Source: Aphelocoma coerulescens (lineage: Eukaryota; Chordata; Aves; Passeriformes; Corvidae). Taken from it: 64,000 nucleotides of DNA. Made by a program: the position numbers and the translations under genes. The stretch covers positions 2,170,001 through 2,234,000 of the forward strand of contig NW_027183804.1 of the NCBI RefSeq assembly GCF_041296385.1, in the 5' to 3' direction. Positions 43,001 through 53,317 of this stretch are shown piece after piece. Every line of letters starts with the position of its first letter. Position 1 is the stretch's first letter. The notes under the pieces were generated by a model. The model made no database searches. It was not told the origin of the DNA and saw nothing but the letters and a program-made list of their open reading frames with translations.

Positions 43001-45910
43001 CCCTGCTGAGCAGCCTGAGCAGGTGGAGTGTGATGCGGGAACACAAAGGCATCAAGACCTGGCGCATCTCTCTGGCAGAGGAAAAAACGCACCAAGACCC
43101 TGATGTGAGGGGCAAACATCTCCCAGGACTGACTCACAGAGGTCTGGTCTTTCCCCAGCATCCCTGCAGGGGATGTGGGTGCTCTGGGAGGTGGCTGCTC
43201 CTGAGCACCCTTCTCCAGCCTTTTCCAGTGCCCTTGGCCATCCCTCATTGACCAGGCCCTCTGGCCCATGGCCACAAGGACGATGTGGGGCACCTCGGGC
43301 ACAGGGCACAAGTGCCGGGGGCAGTGGGGAGAAGGGGGTCTCACCTGGCCAGCAGACCCACTGCATAGTGCTGGGTGTCAGCACACAGCAGCGTGTCCCA
43401 GCCACGCTTGCGCTCCACAGCCACCACCTCATTGTCACAGCGCAGTTGACAGAGCAGAGCCTTCATGGCCTGCACTGCAAACCTGTGTGCAGAGCAAAGC
43501 CCAGGTCACACTGGGAGCACTGGTGCTGGCCACAAGGGCATGGGAAGGACAGGAGGACTGGGACCTGTTGGGGTTGGTGGGAAGGCCGTGTTCCTCCCGG
43601 CACGCTCTCCAGAAGTGATCAACTTCCTCTGGCGTCTGCTGTGTGGTGATGACAACATGGGAGAGCAGAGCCACAAAGATGCGGGAGGAGTAAAGGTTCA
43701 TTGCCTCGTGGCACCGAGGCACCTGGACAATCACCCACAGCGCCAGAGTTGCCTGCAAAAGAAGCAGCCCGAGACAGCGCTCAGTGCCGAGCTGTCCATG
43801 TGGCAGGGCCCGAGGGGAGACGCAGGGGGAGCACCAGGACTGATGCCCCCCTGAGCCTGCCCCTAGCCCAGGTTTCACCCAGCGCCTGAGGCAGGGAGAG
43901 GATGGAGAGCTGCTGGAGCGGCAGCTTGGGGGTGAACAAAGGCCAGTTCCAGAAACTCACAGCCAGGGCAAGGACAGGTGTGTCGTCCCCATCAGAGGTG
44001 GACATGCTGTGCAGAGGCCAGTCCTCCATCACACAGAGCAGTGTTGGCAGCACCTTCTCCAGTGTGCTGCCTGACAAGCCTATGAGTCTCCACATCATTG
44101 TGGCAGCTCTGTGGGATCGGAGCTCTGAGTCAGGGGCGTCTCAGTCACAGTACCATGCCCTGTGCAGCTGTGGGGGCCCAGGTGACAGAGCCCCAGTGCC
44201 CTGAGGGGCAGGGAGGGAGCATGGCAGCAGGCTCAGGAAACAGAGGGGCCCGAGGGTCCTGGAGCTCTCCGCCTGTCTGGCAGACCCCATAGGACAGGCG
44301 GCACAGGGCAATGGGCCCTAAGGGCTGGTGAGCCCTGAGCTCTCAAGGCAGCTGGGCCCCGTACCTGTCGCACGATGGGGCACAGCGCAGGAGGGTCAGC
44401 ACCACATCAGCGGGGTGCTCTTCAGCCAGCCTCAGAAGGTTAATGGGCAGCCTGGCATCCACAGTGACATGGAACCCGAGTCTCTGGTGAATGTTCCTCA
44501 CCATGGCTGGCACCTGGAGGAGGCATGGGGAAGACTCGGAGCACTGTCCAAGGGAGCAACTTCCCCAGCCGCCCCCAAGAAATGCTTCCCTTCTCAACTC
44601 ACTGCTCTGGTCTCAAAAGCTGAGGGGGCCCAGAAGCCGTGGCTTGAGGGGGCACACGATCCTTGGAGTGTCCAGCCCTGGCCCCAGGCTGCTTACCTGC
44701 TGCTGAGGAGAAACAGCACTCTCTTCAAAAAAATCCAGTTCGGGAGCATGAATCCCAGTGGGAGTGGGCGTGGTGTCAGGATTTGCGATGCCCTGAGTCT
44801 CTCTGGTGTCGGTGTTTGTGATGGCCATGTCCTCAGTCCCTGCCACGTCCTCAGTCCCTGCCATGTCCTTTGTCACTGCCATATCCTCAGTCCCTCCCAT
44901 GTCCTCAGTCCCTGCCATGTCCTTTGTCACTGCCATATCCTCAGTCCCTCCCATGTCCTCAGTCCCTGCCATGTCCTTTGTCACTGCCATATCCTCAGTC
45001 CCTCCCATATCCTCAGTCACTGCCATGTCCTCAGTCACTGCCATATCCTCAGTCCCTCCCATGTCCTCAGTCCCTGCCGTGTCCTTTGTCACTGCCATAT
45101 CCTCAGTCCCTCCCATGTCCTCAGTCCCTGCCATGAGAGTCTTCGCCGTGTGATCATTCATGGGACTGTCAGAGTCTTCTGAGCACTCAGGTGAATCTGT
45201 GCTGACACCAGGCTCTGCCTGGAGCTCGGTCAGCCCAGAGTCAGGCTCAGCTGTGCCCTCAGTTGCTGTGGTGCTGGTCTTTCCACGCCGAATGCGGATG
45301 AACTTCCGGAACATCTGCAGGAGAACAGAGGACAGGGAAGAGAGGGATGTTCCAAGGGGTGCTCCAGGCGCGGTGCTCGGCTGAGCAGCGACAGCAGGCC
45401 CAGCCCAGGTGGGGATGGCTGCAGGTACCTGCGCTGTTCTTCTCCGGAAGTGGCCGTGGGCACGGTCCTGCTCTTGTGTCCGGTCCAGGGCTGCATCTGG
45501 CAAAGAGGGAGCGCAGCCAGAGCTGAGGGGCTGCGGGAGAGGCCGGAGAACGCAGCCCAGCCCTGCGCTCCCCAGGCAGGGACAGCCCCGGGATGCCCAG
45601 GGGATGGAGCACGGCTGCTGCGGGGGGTCTGGCCTGGCCCCTCTTCCGTCCTATCCATGGGCCTGTTCTCCAGGGATGGGATGGGATGGGATGGGATGGG
45701 ATGGGATGGGATGGGATGGGATGGGATGGGATGGGATGGGATGGGAGGCACCAAGCTGGCTGCTGCCATCAGCCCTGTGGCCCAGCTCTGTCACTCACCA
45801 TCCTGCTGTGGCTGGAACTGCTCCAGCTCTTCGGGCTGTTGTGCTGGGGCAGCTGCAGGGCCTTTTTTCCCCCTGAACACTTTGAACAGGCCACGGAATC
45901 TGCCCGCCAT
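40004..45910 (-). CDS. Maestro HEAT-like repeat protein (MROH family), 15 exons
   Basis: MROH proteins are HEAT-repeat scaffolds of poorly known function. Minus-strand exons: 45910-45799, 45496-45429, 45315-44698, 44513-44365, 44108-43961, 43752-43565, 43482-43345, 43071-42957, 42784-42647, 42406-42230, 41664-41509, 41349-41248, 40871-40769, 40495-40439, 40125-40004. All junctions are AG/GT, phases agree, and the total of 2391 nt gives 796 codons plus TAA. Start MAGRFRGLFKVFRG is basic; exon 3 encodes an acidic linker with an 18-residue repeat; exons 4-15 are alpha-helical HEAT-like. Diagnostic stretches are DNSHVQLLSIHLFSKVMELV, ASRETLICAAKFLKRTDLEQ and LLRGQKEELQVL. Songbirds have many such genes; I cannot assign the member number. 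No stop or frameshift was found, so it is probably functional. Confidence 0.9.
41686..42131 (+). mobile_element. Solo LTR inside MROH intron, 4-bp target duplication
   Basis: A 446-bp LTR with inverted ends TGATGTC and GGCATCA, AATAAA at 42054-42059, and AACT on both sides (41682-41685 and 42132-42135). It is antisense to the host gene and lies in the intron between exons 10 and 11. Its edge is 21 bp upstream of the exon-11 acceptor; the pyrimidine tract GTTTCCTTTCCTCCAG is retained outside the LTR. A 4-bp duplication is typical of class I ERVs. Confidence 0.9.
44825..45135 (-). repeat. Coding minisatellite in MROH exon 3 (54-bp unit)
   Basis: Units of 54 bp encode 18 residues (TEDMGGTEDMAVTKDMAG), with 9-residue half units. 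About five full units plus partial ones are present, all in frame. The peptide is acidic and Met/Thr rich with no hydrophobic core, so it probably forms a disordered linker between the basic N terminus and the HEAT part. Confidence 0.92.
45673..45746 (+). repeat. (ATGGG)n in MROH intron 1
   Basis: Fifteen or so ATGGG pentamers between exons 1 and 2. It is the complement-equivalent of the CCCAT array at 13905. Confidence 0.97.
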
Positions 45911-45914
45911 GCCA

Positions 45915-46310
45915 CAGTCTGGCCTCGAGGGCACCTTCAAGAGAGATGCCTGGGGAAAGCTCTGAGTGAACAAGTCCTGCACTTGTGCCTTGAAGGCACC
46001 AGCAGCAGAGAAGCCTCAGGAAGGCTACAGGACAGCAAGTCCTGCACTCTGGTCTCAGAGGGCTCTTGCCACAAGGACAGGAGACTCCTCGTCAAGGATT
46101 GTGGTCAGCAAAGCCAACGGTCTGGCCTTGAGGGCACCGGCCACAGGGATGGGAGATGCCTCGGAAAAGCTCCGGGGCACCAAGTCCCACGGTCTGCCCT
46201 CGAGGTCACCTGCAAAAGAGAAGCCTCGAGAAGGCCACAGGTCACCAAGTCCTGTGGTCTGGCCTCGAGGTCACCTGCAGGAATAACGCCTCGGAAAAGC
46301 TCCGGGTCAG
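45915..46310 (+). repeat. Degenerate 80-90-bp tandem repeat upstream of MROH
   Basis: Recurring words GTCTGGCCTCGAGG, CACCTGCAAAAGAGA, GCCTCGGAAAAGCTCCGGG and ACCAAGTCCTG at about 85-bp spacing, some five copies, immediately 5' of the MROH start codon. It may form part of its promoter or 5' UTR. Confidence 0.8.
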
Positions 46311-48760
46311 CGAGGAACGAGTGCGCTGTGTGGGGGCTCCTCACGGCACCGCTCTGTCCCGTCCTGTCCCGTCGCGTGCTCCGAGCACTGTGGCGTGGCC
46401 GCTTCGCCGCCAGCCCCAATGTCAGCACGTGTCACAAAGGGCCCTGGGACATCCTGTCCCGTTCCATCCCACGGTGACCGTGCTGCGCCGCGTCACAAAG
46501 GGCCCTTGCACACACCCCAGCTGCCCTGGGGCCGCCCCCAGCCCACCCCAAGTGGCCCAGGTTGGAAGGAATGCCTTGCCCCAAGTGTCTAAGGCAGCCC
46601 GACAGGAACTTTAGCATCGGCTCCAGCCATAAGCAAACGCTCCCCTGCTCTGCGGGCTCAGGGCAGCACCAGGAGCCCCCACGGCTGCCGCCGCAGCCGC
46701 CGCGGGAAGGGCTCGGGGTCTTCCACAGAAGCTGGCACGGCCTCCTTGGGACACGTCCCGGCCGGTGGCCATCCTAAAGCCGGGGCTGTGACACAGACAA
46801 GGAACGTGTGGGCCAGGGTGCGAATGCTGCTCTGACCCCTGGGGCCCGGGGAGCGCTGAAATCAGCAGGGGTGGCAGAGTCCCCTCCGAAGCAGACCTGC
46901 CGCCCCCCGAGCCCTGGCAGCGCTGGTGCCCATCTCCTGCCCCAGAAACCTGTGCCCCCGGGGGCTTCTCTGCCAGAGGGCAGCCAAAGCCAAGGTGCAT
47001 TGGGGTCTGTGCTCCTTCCTACAGGGGGCTGTTGGCAGGAGCACCTGGAGTGACTGGGGGCAGCACTTGGTATCCGACAGGAGATGTTGCTCCTTCCTGG
47101 AGTGAATTTTTTCATGGAAGGGATTAGCAGTAGCACCAGAACAGCATCAGCTGCTGAGTTTCACAGGGCAAAGAGATTCTACAGAGACACTGTGACGTTT
47201 CCTTGTGCTTTTCTGTCTTTCTTGCGTTCTGGAAATGAAAGAATTGTCCCAGCCTCTGATATTCAACATTCCTGTTGCTGTGTGTCTGGCTGTGGCAGCT
47301 CACGTCCAAACACAACTGCGTCCCTGCTGAGCAGGGCAATGGACGGCCACAAACAGGGAGGTTCCCCAGGGAACATCAAAGGAGACACCTGGGGAAGTGC
47401 AGAGGATAGGGATAGCTGTGGGAGGAGAAGCTGTTCTGTGTCTCTGATGATGGTGCCAGCACCCTGAAGGAGCAGCCAAGACAGGTGCTGGAAGCACACA
47501 GGTCCCACCCTTTTCTGCTGTCACATGGACTCGGGACACACAGGTCCAGCAGTCGTGATGCAGGAACAATGGAGGGCCATGCACTGGTAGGGAATGGCCT
47601 CCAGCAAGAGCAAAGCAGGATCCTCTGGCAGCAAAGCCTGAGCTTGTGAACCGGGCCATCTCCTCTGCACACAGCAAAGTGCTTCCCTCCGCCCCCGAAC
47701 GTCTGCCAGCACTCCCTGCTTTTCTTTAGTGCCAGCTGCATCTTCCTTTGTTCCAAACAAGTCCAGGATTTCATTTGGAAGCTCATGTACGTGTCTTTAA
47801 GGGGCCTGCATGCAGGAGAGGGATGGCACCTGCAGTGCAGGGCTTGTGTCCCATCAGAGTCTCTCTCTCACGATGGCACCAATGCCGCTGCCTTGGGACG
47901 CCTGACTGTGGAAGGCGAGTCTGCCCTCAAGCACGGCCACTGAAGTCAGTCAGGGGCACAGGCTGCAGCTGAAGCTGCCAAGCGTCGCTGTGAGGCCGGC
48001 AAGGCAAGAGGAAGCCATTGTGGCCAATTCTGCTGGAGCCTTTTGCCAAGCCACGTGCAGCTGTGCCCACAGTATGGCCCCGTTTGGCGTCCCGGCTGGT
48101 GCGGATGCCTTGTTGAGCTGGTGCCGGCACTGGGGCTCCTGCTGTTCCTGTGCACGCTCTGGTGCTGTTTCTGTGGCGTCCAGAGCTGTTTCGGCAGCAG
48201 CGACTCGGCAGCCCTGCTCGAGGAGACATCGCCGCCCTCCCCATGGTGGCAGCAGCTGTGCGGGCCCAGAGCTCTGTGCCAGGGGGGCCTCGGTCACAGC
48301 CCCGTGGCCTGGGCAGCCGCGGGGGCCCGGGCTGGCCGCCAGCCCTGCCTCTGCCCACCGCCCCTTCTTGGCAGCAGCCAGGGGCCGTGCCCCAGCAGGG
48401 CCCCCCCGCCCTCCTTGTCCCCAGCCAGCCCAGCCTCGGCACCTCGGGGTGCTCCCCACCCTCCTGCTGAGGCCCGGCCTTGAGGGCTTCTGCCGCAGGC
48501 CTGGGAGATGCTTCGGGGAAGCGCCAGAGCAGCCGGGCGGCAGGAACGAGGCGGCTGCCTGGAGGCTGCTTATGGCCTCTGACAGCCACTTCCTCGGGCC
48601 TTCCCACCACCCCAGCCCCTCAGGGGCCTCCTGTTGTTCTGCCAAGGGGCAGAGGCGATTTAAAGGACACAGACAGCACTGGAAAGAATGCTCTTATTTT
48701 ACTGTGAAATTAAGGAACCTCAAACGTAAAACGATACATTCAGTAAAACTAGGGGCTTGG
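46311..48760. other. No gene recognised
   Basis: GC-rich upstream flank of MROH. Long open frames at 47927-48766 on both strands mirror each other and show no known domain. The word GTCACAAAGGGCCC is repeated at about 46432 and 46492. A diverged paralogous MROH 5' part cannot be excluded. Confidence 0.5.
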
Positions 48761-48769
48761 ATTTAGCAA

Positions 48770-49410
48770 CAAGCAAAAATAAGCAAGGTAATGCACCTAA
48801 TTATTACTATCCAAGAGAAAGGAGAGTGATTTAGAAAGATGCATCACCAACTGCCTAAATACCTTACCATCATCCAGATCTGCAGCCGTTGGGGAGCCCC
48901 GTTTCACAGCAAGGATCTGGAGAACCCTTCCCGTCAATTGGGAGAATCCTATGGGTGCATCTACCTGTATGTGAGGCCTCCAAATTTGCCCCTAACATGG
49001 CTCCAGCTTTTATAGGCCCAAATCAGGAAGTCCAAGTAACTTGATTGAGTTTTTAGTCCGGAAACACCTGGATCTGATGGCACACTTTGCAACCAGCAGG
49101 GGCCACAGCTTGGCCAGTGCCCAGGCCTTGCCTGGGAGGGTTTCCCCTCAAACACCCTGCAAACAAACCTTTATTCATGTCAGCTGGGGAAAGTTTCCTA
49201 TATTATCCATTTCTTGCAGATAACTGTACACGGTTATGGGAAAGTTTCTAAAGCAGCCCATTTGGCGTTAAATGGCTAGCAGAAGCATCTTTGTCATCTG
49301 TTTTTAGCTAAATAATACTGAGGGTGTTAGTCACAGATTGGCCAGGGTTCATCTTGTAGGTCAGCTCCGGCTGAGGCCTGCTGCTCAGGCCTCAGCACAT
49401 CAGTCGCTCC
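48770..49410 (-). mobile_element. ERV-L-type LTR (minus strand)
   Basis: On the minus strand the segment begins with GAGGCCTGAGCAGCAGGCC, like the starts of the LTRs at 2647 and 5990, and has a TATA box (CCTATAAAAGCTGG, near 49018-49005) followed by CGGGGCTCCCCAACGGCTGC and GATGATGGTAAGG. It is placed 3' of the minus-strand ERV at 49700-52290, so it is its 3' LTR. Ends are approximate. Confidence 0.7.
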
Positions 49411-49699
49411 TCTGACTTACAGGATGAATCACGGCTGTCAGACGGCCTCTGCAGTTGTTGCACATAGGGTTGGTTGATCTTGAGGTGTAGCTGCGAGCTG
49501 CCTTCCCTGTACTCTGTGCTGGATGAGTGGTACAATACAAGGAATGAAACAAGGAATAAAGAAGAAGGTAGCAGCTGCACAAAGGGAAAGGAGAAAGGGC
49601 CCCTTTGAGCCACAGACTCCCTGGCAGCCACAAGAATATATCTGGTTCCCAACATTCCCATGTCTGGGTTGGTACATGGGCTAATTTTCTCATCTCCCA

Positions 49700-52290
49700 A
49701 GTTGTCTGTTTTCCTACTTTTCCATTGTCATCAATTTGTAAGCGACAGTTGGATTCATTTTCTTTCCTGCAAACTCCTCCTTCTTCTGCCGGTAGTCTAA
49801 AACCCCGCGATGCTGGAAAATCGCATTCCGCGTTTGCGTGGATTGGTCGGCCATAAGGTCAGGGGCGGCAGCCCTCTGGTTAGTTATTATCTCTGAGACA
49901 GCTTGCAGTCTTCTTATCCAATTCAGATGATAGGCAGGTTCTCTGGCCCCTGGCACCAATTGGCTAGGGCTCCATGGAGCCGGTCCATAATGTTGTAGAA
50001 CTCTCTCAGGTGGCCGTTCATCATGTCCCCATCTTTGGGAGCTTCCCTTACTTAGGGAGGTGTCAAGAGACCATGTTTCTCTGACCAAATCATGATATAC
50101 TTTGACTCTGAGCGCCGTCCCCTGACTTTGTGTCCATGTCCCTGATGGGCCTATTGTTAAGGATGTGCAGTGCATCAGTGAGATGGGTTCTCCACCAGGA
50201 CAGGTGTCCATCTCCCAGGTTTCTCCACTGCTCTTTCAATAGCCCATTCATTTGCTCAGATAATCCCACAGCTTGGGGATAATATGGTGTGTGAAAACCC
50301 CACTGAATGTTTTTCTGCTCAGCGTACTGCTGAATGAATTTGTTCTGGAAATGAGACCCATTATCTGTTTGACTCGGTAATGGCATTCCGTAATACAGAA
50401 TTACTGTGTCTATAGTACAGATGGTGCTATGCTGAGTGGCCTTCTCACAAGGATGGGCAATCAAATACCCAGGATATGTGTCTATGGCAGATATATTTAC
50501 ACCCTCGGTCCTGGGGTAAAGGTCCAATGTAATCCATTTGCCAAGTTGGTCCGGGCAATTTTCCTCTCCCCAGCTGTCCTTTTACAATGTTTGGCACCGG
50601 GCATTTGTACATATGTTGGCACACGGGGCAGTGAGCAATTCTAGTTCTACTCATATCGAGTGACATGGCAATGCCACGCTCTTGAGCCCACCTGTAAGGG
50701 GCTTTTTGTCCAAGGTGCACACATTTTTGGTGTGCACATTTTGCCAGGCCTTCGTGATCCGCCTTTGGAGGGAACTCTGGTCTTGCTTGGAAATCTTTGC
50801 CCGGTTGCCTGCAACAGAGTTATAAAGTAGCTCTAAAGTGTCTGTGTCACTATGGGCATCAACATGAATCACAGTCACATCAGTTCTTTGTACCATTTCC
50901 CAAAGGTCACTCCACAGTTCCTTTCCCCAGACCTCTTTGGAGTAGATTTTCCAGGCTCTGCCTACCCATGTCGGTAGCCACGGAGCGAACCCATTTAGCT
51001 ACCGACCAAGAAGCAGTATAGGAAAGGCATTCTCCTAGATCTTCTTGTTTTAAAGCCATATCAATTGCATAGAATTCAGCATATTGACTGCTTTTCCCTT
51101 CTCCGGTCATTTCTAAAAACTTTTCTGAATGAGGATGGTCAGCTACTGCTTTCCAAAACCTTTTCCCTCCTATATATTCAGCTGACCCATCTGTAAACCA
51201 AGCATGTTCTTTTTCCTGTGGCATTAGTTGATCTGAAGGCTTTTCCCACTTCCCTGGAGATTCCCTCTCAGCTGTGAAGTTGGCACTCACCTCTTGGTCC
51301 CTCCCGGGGGCAGCTGCTATTGGCTCATGAAGAGTGGCTATCCGCCCCATTCCCACCTTGGCCCTATCCCGAATATACCACTTCCACTTTACAGTACCAC
51401 ACTCCGGAGCGTGCCCAATCCAATGGGCTTTTGGGGACCTTCTGACCCACTGCACTATAGGAATTTCCGGATGAAGAGCCACTTCATACCCTATGGTAAG
51501 TTGTTCTGTTTCCATCAGTGCCCAATAACATGCCAATAACTGTTTCTCAAAAGGTGTGTAGTTGTTTCCTGCTTCTGGCAACTTCCTCCCCCAAAACCCC
51601 GGGGGAACCTTTTTCTTTCCCTGTTTCTGCCAGAGGCTCCCATCAGCATGTGACCCATTTACAGGTACATTTAACTCAACTTCTCCCTTTTGCATAGGCC
51701 ATAGATCTAAAGGCCTTTTTGGCTAATAGCCTCTTTGGCTAATTCAAAGGCAGCCTGCTGCTCACTCCCCCATTCCAATTCCCTATTTCCCCTGGTTACT
51801 TTATGCAGAGGGGTTGAGATTTGTCTCAGATGCAGAATATGTTGTCTCCAAAAGACGAATAATCCAATAAATCTTGGTGCCTCCTTTTTATTTTGTGGCA
51901 CGGCAAACTCTAACATTTTCTGCTGGGCTTTGGGGAAGATTTCCTGATGCTCACATTGCCACTGAATTCCCAAAAATTTCACTTGAATTTTGGTAGGGTT
52001 AATTTCCCAGTCTTTCTGTTTCCTATGATCCACAACTAATTCAAGGACTTGTTGCACTTCCTCCTCATTGCTGCCCTGGCCCAAGATGTCATCTCTATAA
52101 TGAATGAGTTGCGTATGAGGAGTCAGTTTGATTTAATCCAAGTGCTCACCGCTGTTCGATGACAAATTGTTGGGCCGTGCACACATGCCTGGGGCAATGT
52201 GCTGAGTGCGTAGTGTCGTCCCTGCCACGTAAAGGCAAAGTGACGCCCCTGGCTTGCAGTCCCTAACAATTGCTGGTTCCACCTCCTGGT
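49700..52290 (-). mobile_element. ERV pol-env remnant (minus strand), 5' truncated
   Basis: In order on the minus strand: RT from about 52290 with the catalytic box as YRDD (near 52103), thumb/connection to 51707; RNase H 51695-50907 (FTDGS, QYAEFYAIDMAL, and a degraded TASWS where a TDS motif is expected); integrase about 50896-50080 (CPVCQH, WQMDYIGPLP, QTDNGSHF, GLSEQMNGLLKEQ); then an env transmembrane scrap (LNWIRRLQAV, QTRNAIFQHRG) to 49714. At least three frame changes or stops separate these parts. The LTR at 48770-49410 follows. The integrase relates it to the ERV-L in the duplicated unit. RT fingers, gag and 5' LTR are missing. Confidence 0.85.
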
Positions 52291-52299
52291 TTCTTAGGT

Positions 52300-53010
52300 T
52301 AGAACAGCCACAATGAAAACCTCACTGATGGCACAAGTGCCCAGCCCACAGGGAAAAGAAAGGACAACTTGTAAAGTTCTCCCAGCATTTGTCCTGCTTT
52401 GCTGCAGCAGTCGTGCTGCACTCACAGTGTGGGAAGCCAAGAGAAGCTGCAGTTGGGGGCACATCTTGTGACAGGAGCTGCACCTCGTTCCCCAGGAAAG
52501 GTTCTTGAAAAGAGCAGACAGGACTGTGGAGAAGATTCCCAGAAAACTGAAACAGCTTTCCAGAAGTGAAATGAAAATGGAAAGAAACAATCCAAGGTGT
52601 TTCCCTCTCTATTTCTGTGCTCCCCTTTTCCATGTTGCACTGCTTCTCCATGCCATGAATTCCAAATGGATCTCACCTCTAAGATCTGTGCCTTAGCGAG
52701 TTTTAGACACTCTGAAATACCGTGAGCTGCACACAGTTTGCCTTCCCCTGTTTTTATTGGAAAGCAATGCTGGAGACAAAAGTGCAGAGCTTGGGTGGGG
52801 CACGAATTCTACAGGCAGGGAATGTGGCCCGGCAGTGTCTGACCCTCAGCAGGGCCAAGGCACAGCAGCAGCCGAGGGGATTCCTCTGCCACCGTGCAGG
52901 AGCCAGGACTCTGGATCCGGGCTGGACACGGCAAAGTTCCCGTGTTTGCACAGACTCAGGGGCTGCCCCCGGGGCGAGCGGGGCTCGGCTGTGGGGAGCG
53001 TGGGGCGAGC
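52300..53010. other. No gene recognised
   Basis: Sequence between the ERV and the PIM gene. Open frames on both strands show no domain. 52790-53010 might include upstream, untranslated PIM exon sequence. Confidence 0.45.
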
Positions 53011-53015
53011 GGGGA

Positions 53016-53105
53016 ACGGACACGCGGACACTCGGACACGCGGACACGCGGACACGCGGGCACTCGGACACTCGGACACGCGGACATTCGGACATGCGGA
53101 CAAAC
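53016..53105 (+). repeat. GGACACTC/GGACACGC tandem repeat
   Basis: Eight-base units GGACACGC, GGACACTC and GGACATTC in tandem about 215 bp upstream of the PIM start codon used here. Confidence 0.95.
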
Positions 53106-53317
53106 GGCCCCGGCGCTTCAGTTGCAGCGGCAGCAGCGATCACAAGCGACTCTACAGACTCTCTCCTCTTCGTGCTCTTGCTCCTCCTCTCCCTCTCCCT
53201 GTGTTCCGCACCTTCCCCCCGCCTCCCCTTCCCGGTGTCCCCCTCGTCTCTCGGTGTCCCTCTCTCGGTGTCCCGCTCCTCTCCCGGTCTCTCCCCCTCC
53301 CCCTGCCGGGCCGGGCC

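Noticed and set aside
44328..45182. Plus-strand frame with CHVLSPCHVL repeats
   Set aside because: Antisense reading of the coding minisatellite in MROH exon 3.
47927..48766. Possible second MROH or novel gene upstream of MROH
   Set aside because: Both strands have long frames here, but I found no phase-consistent splice chain and no recognisable HEAT-like stretch.
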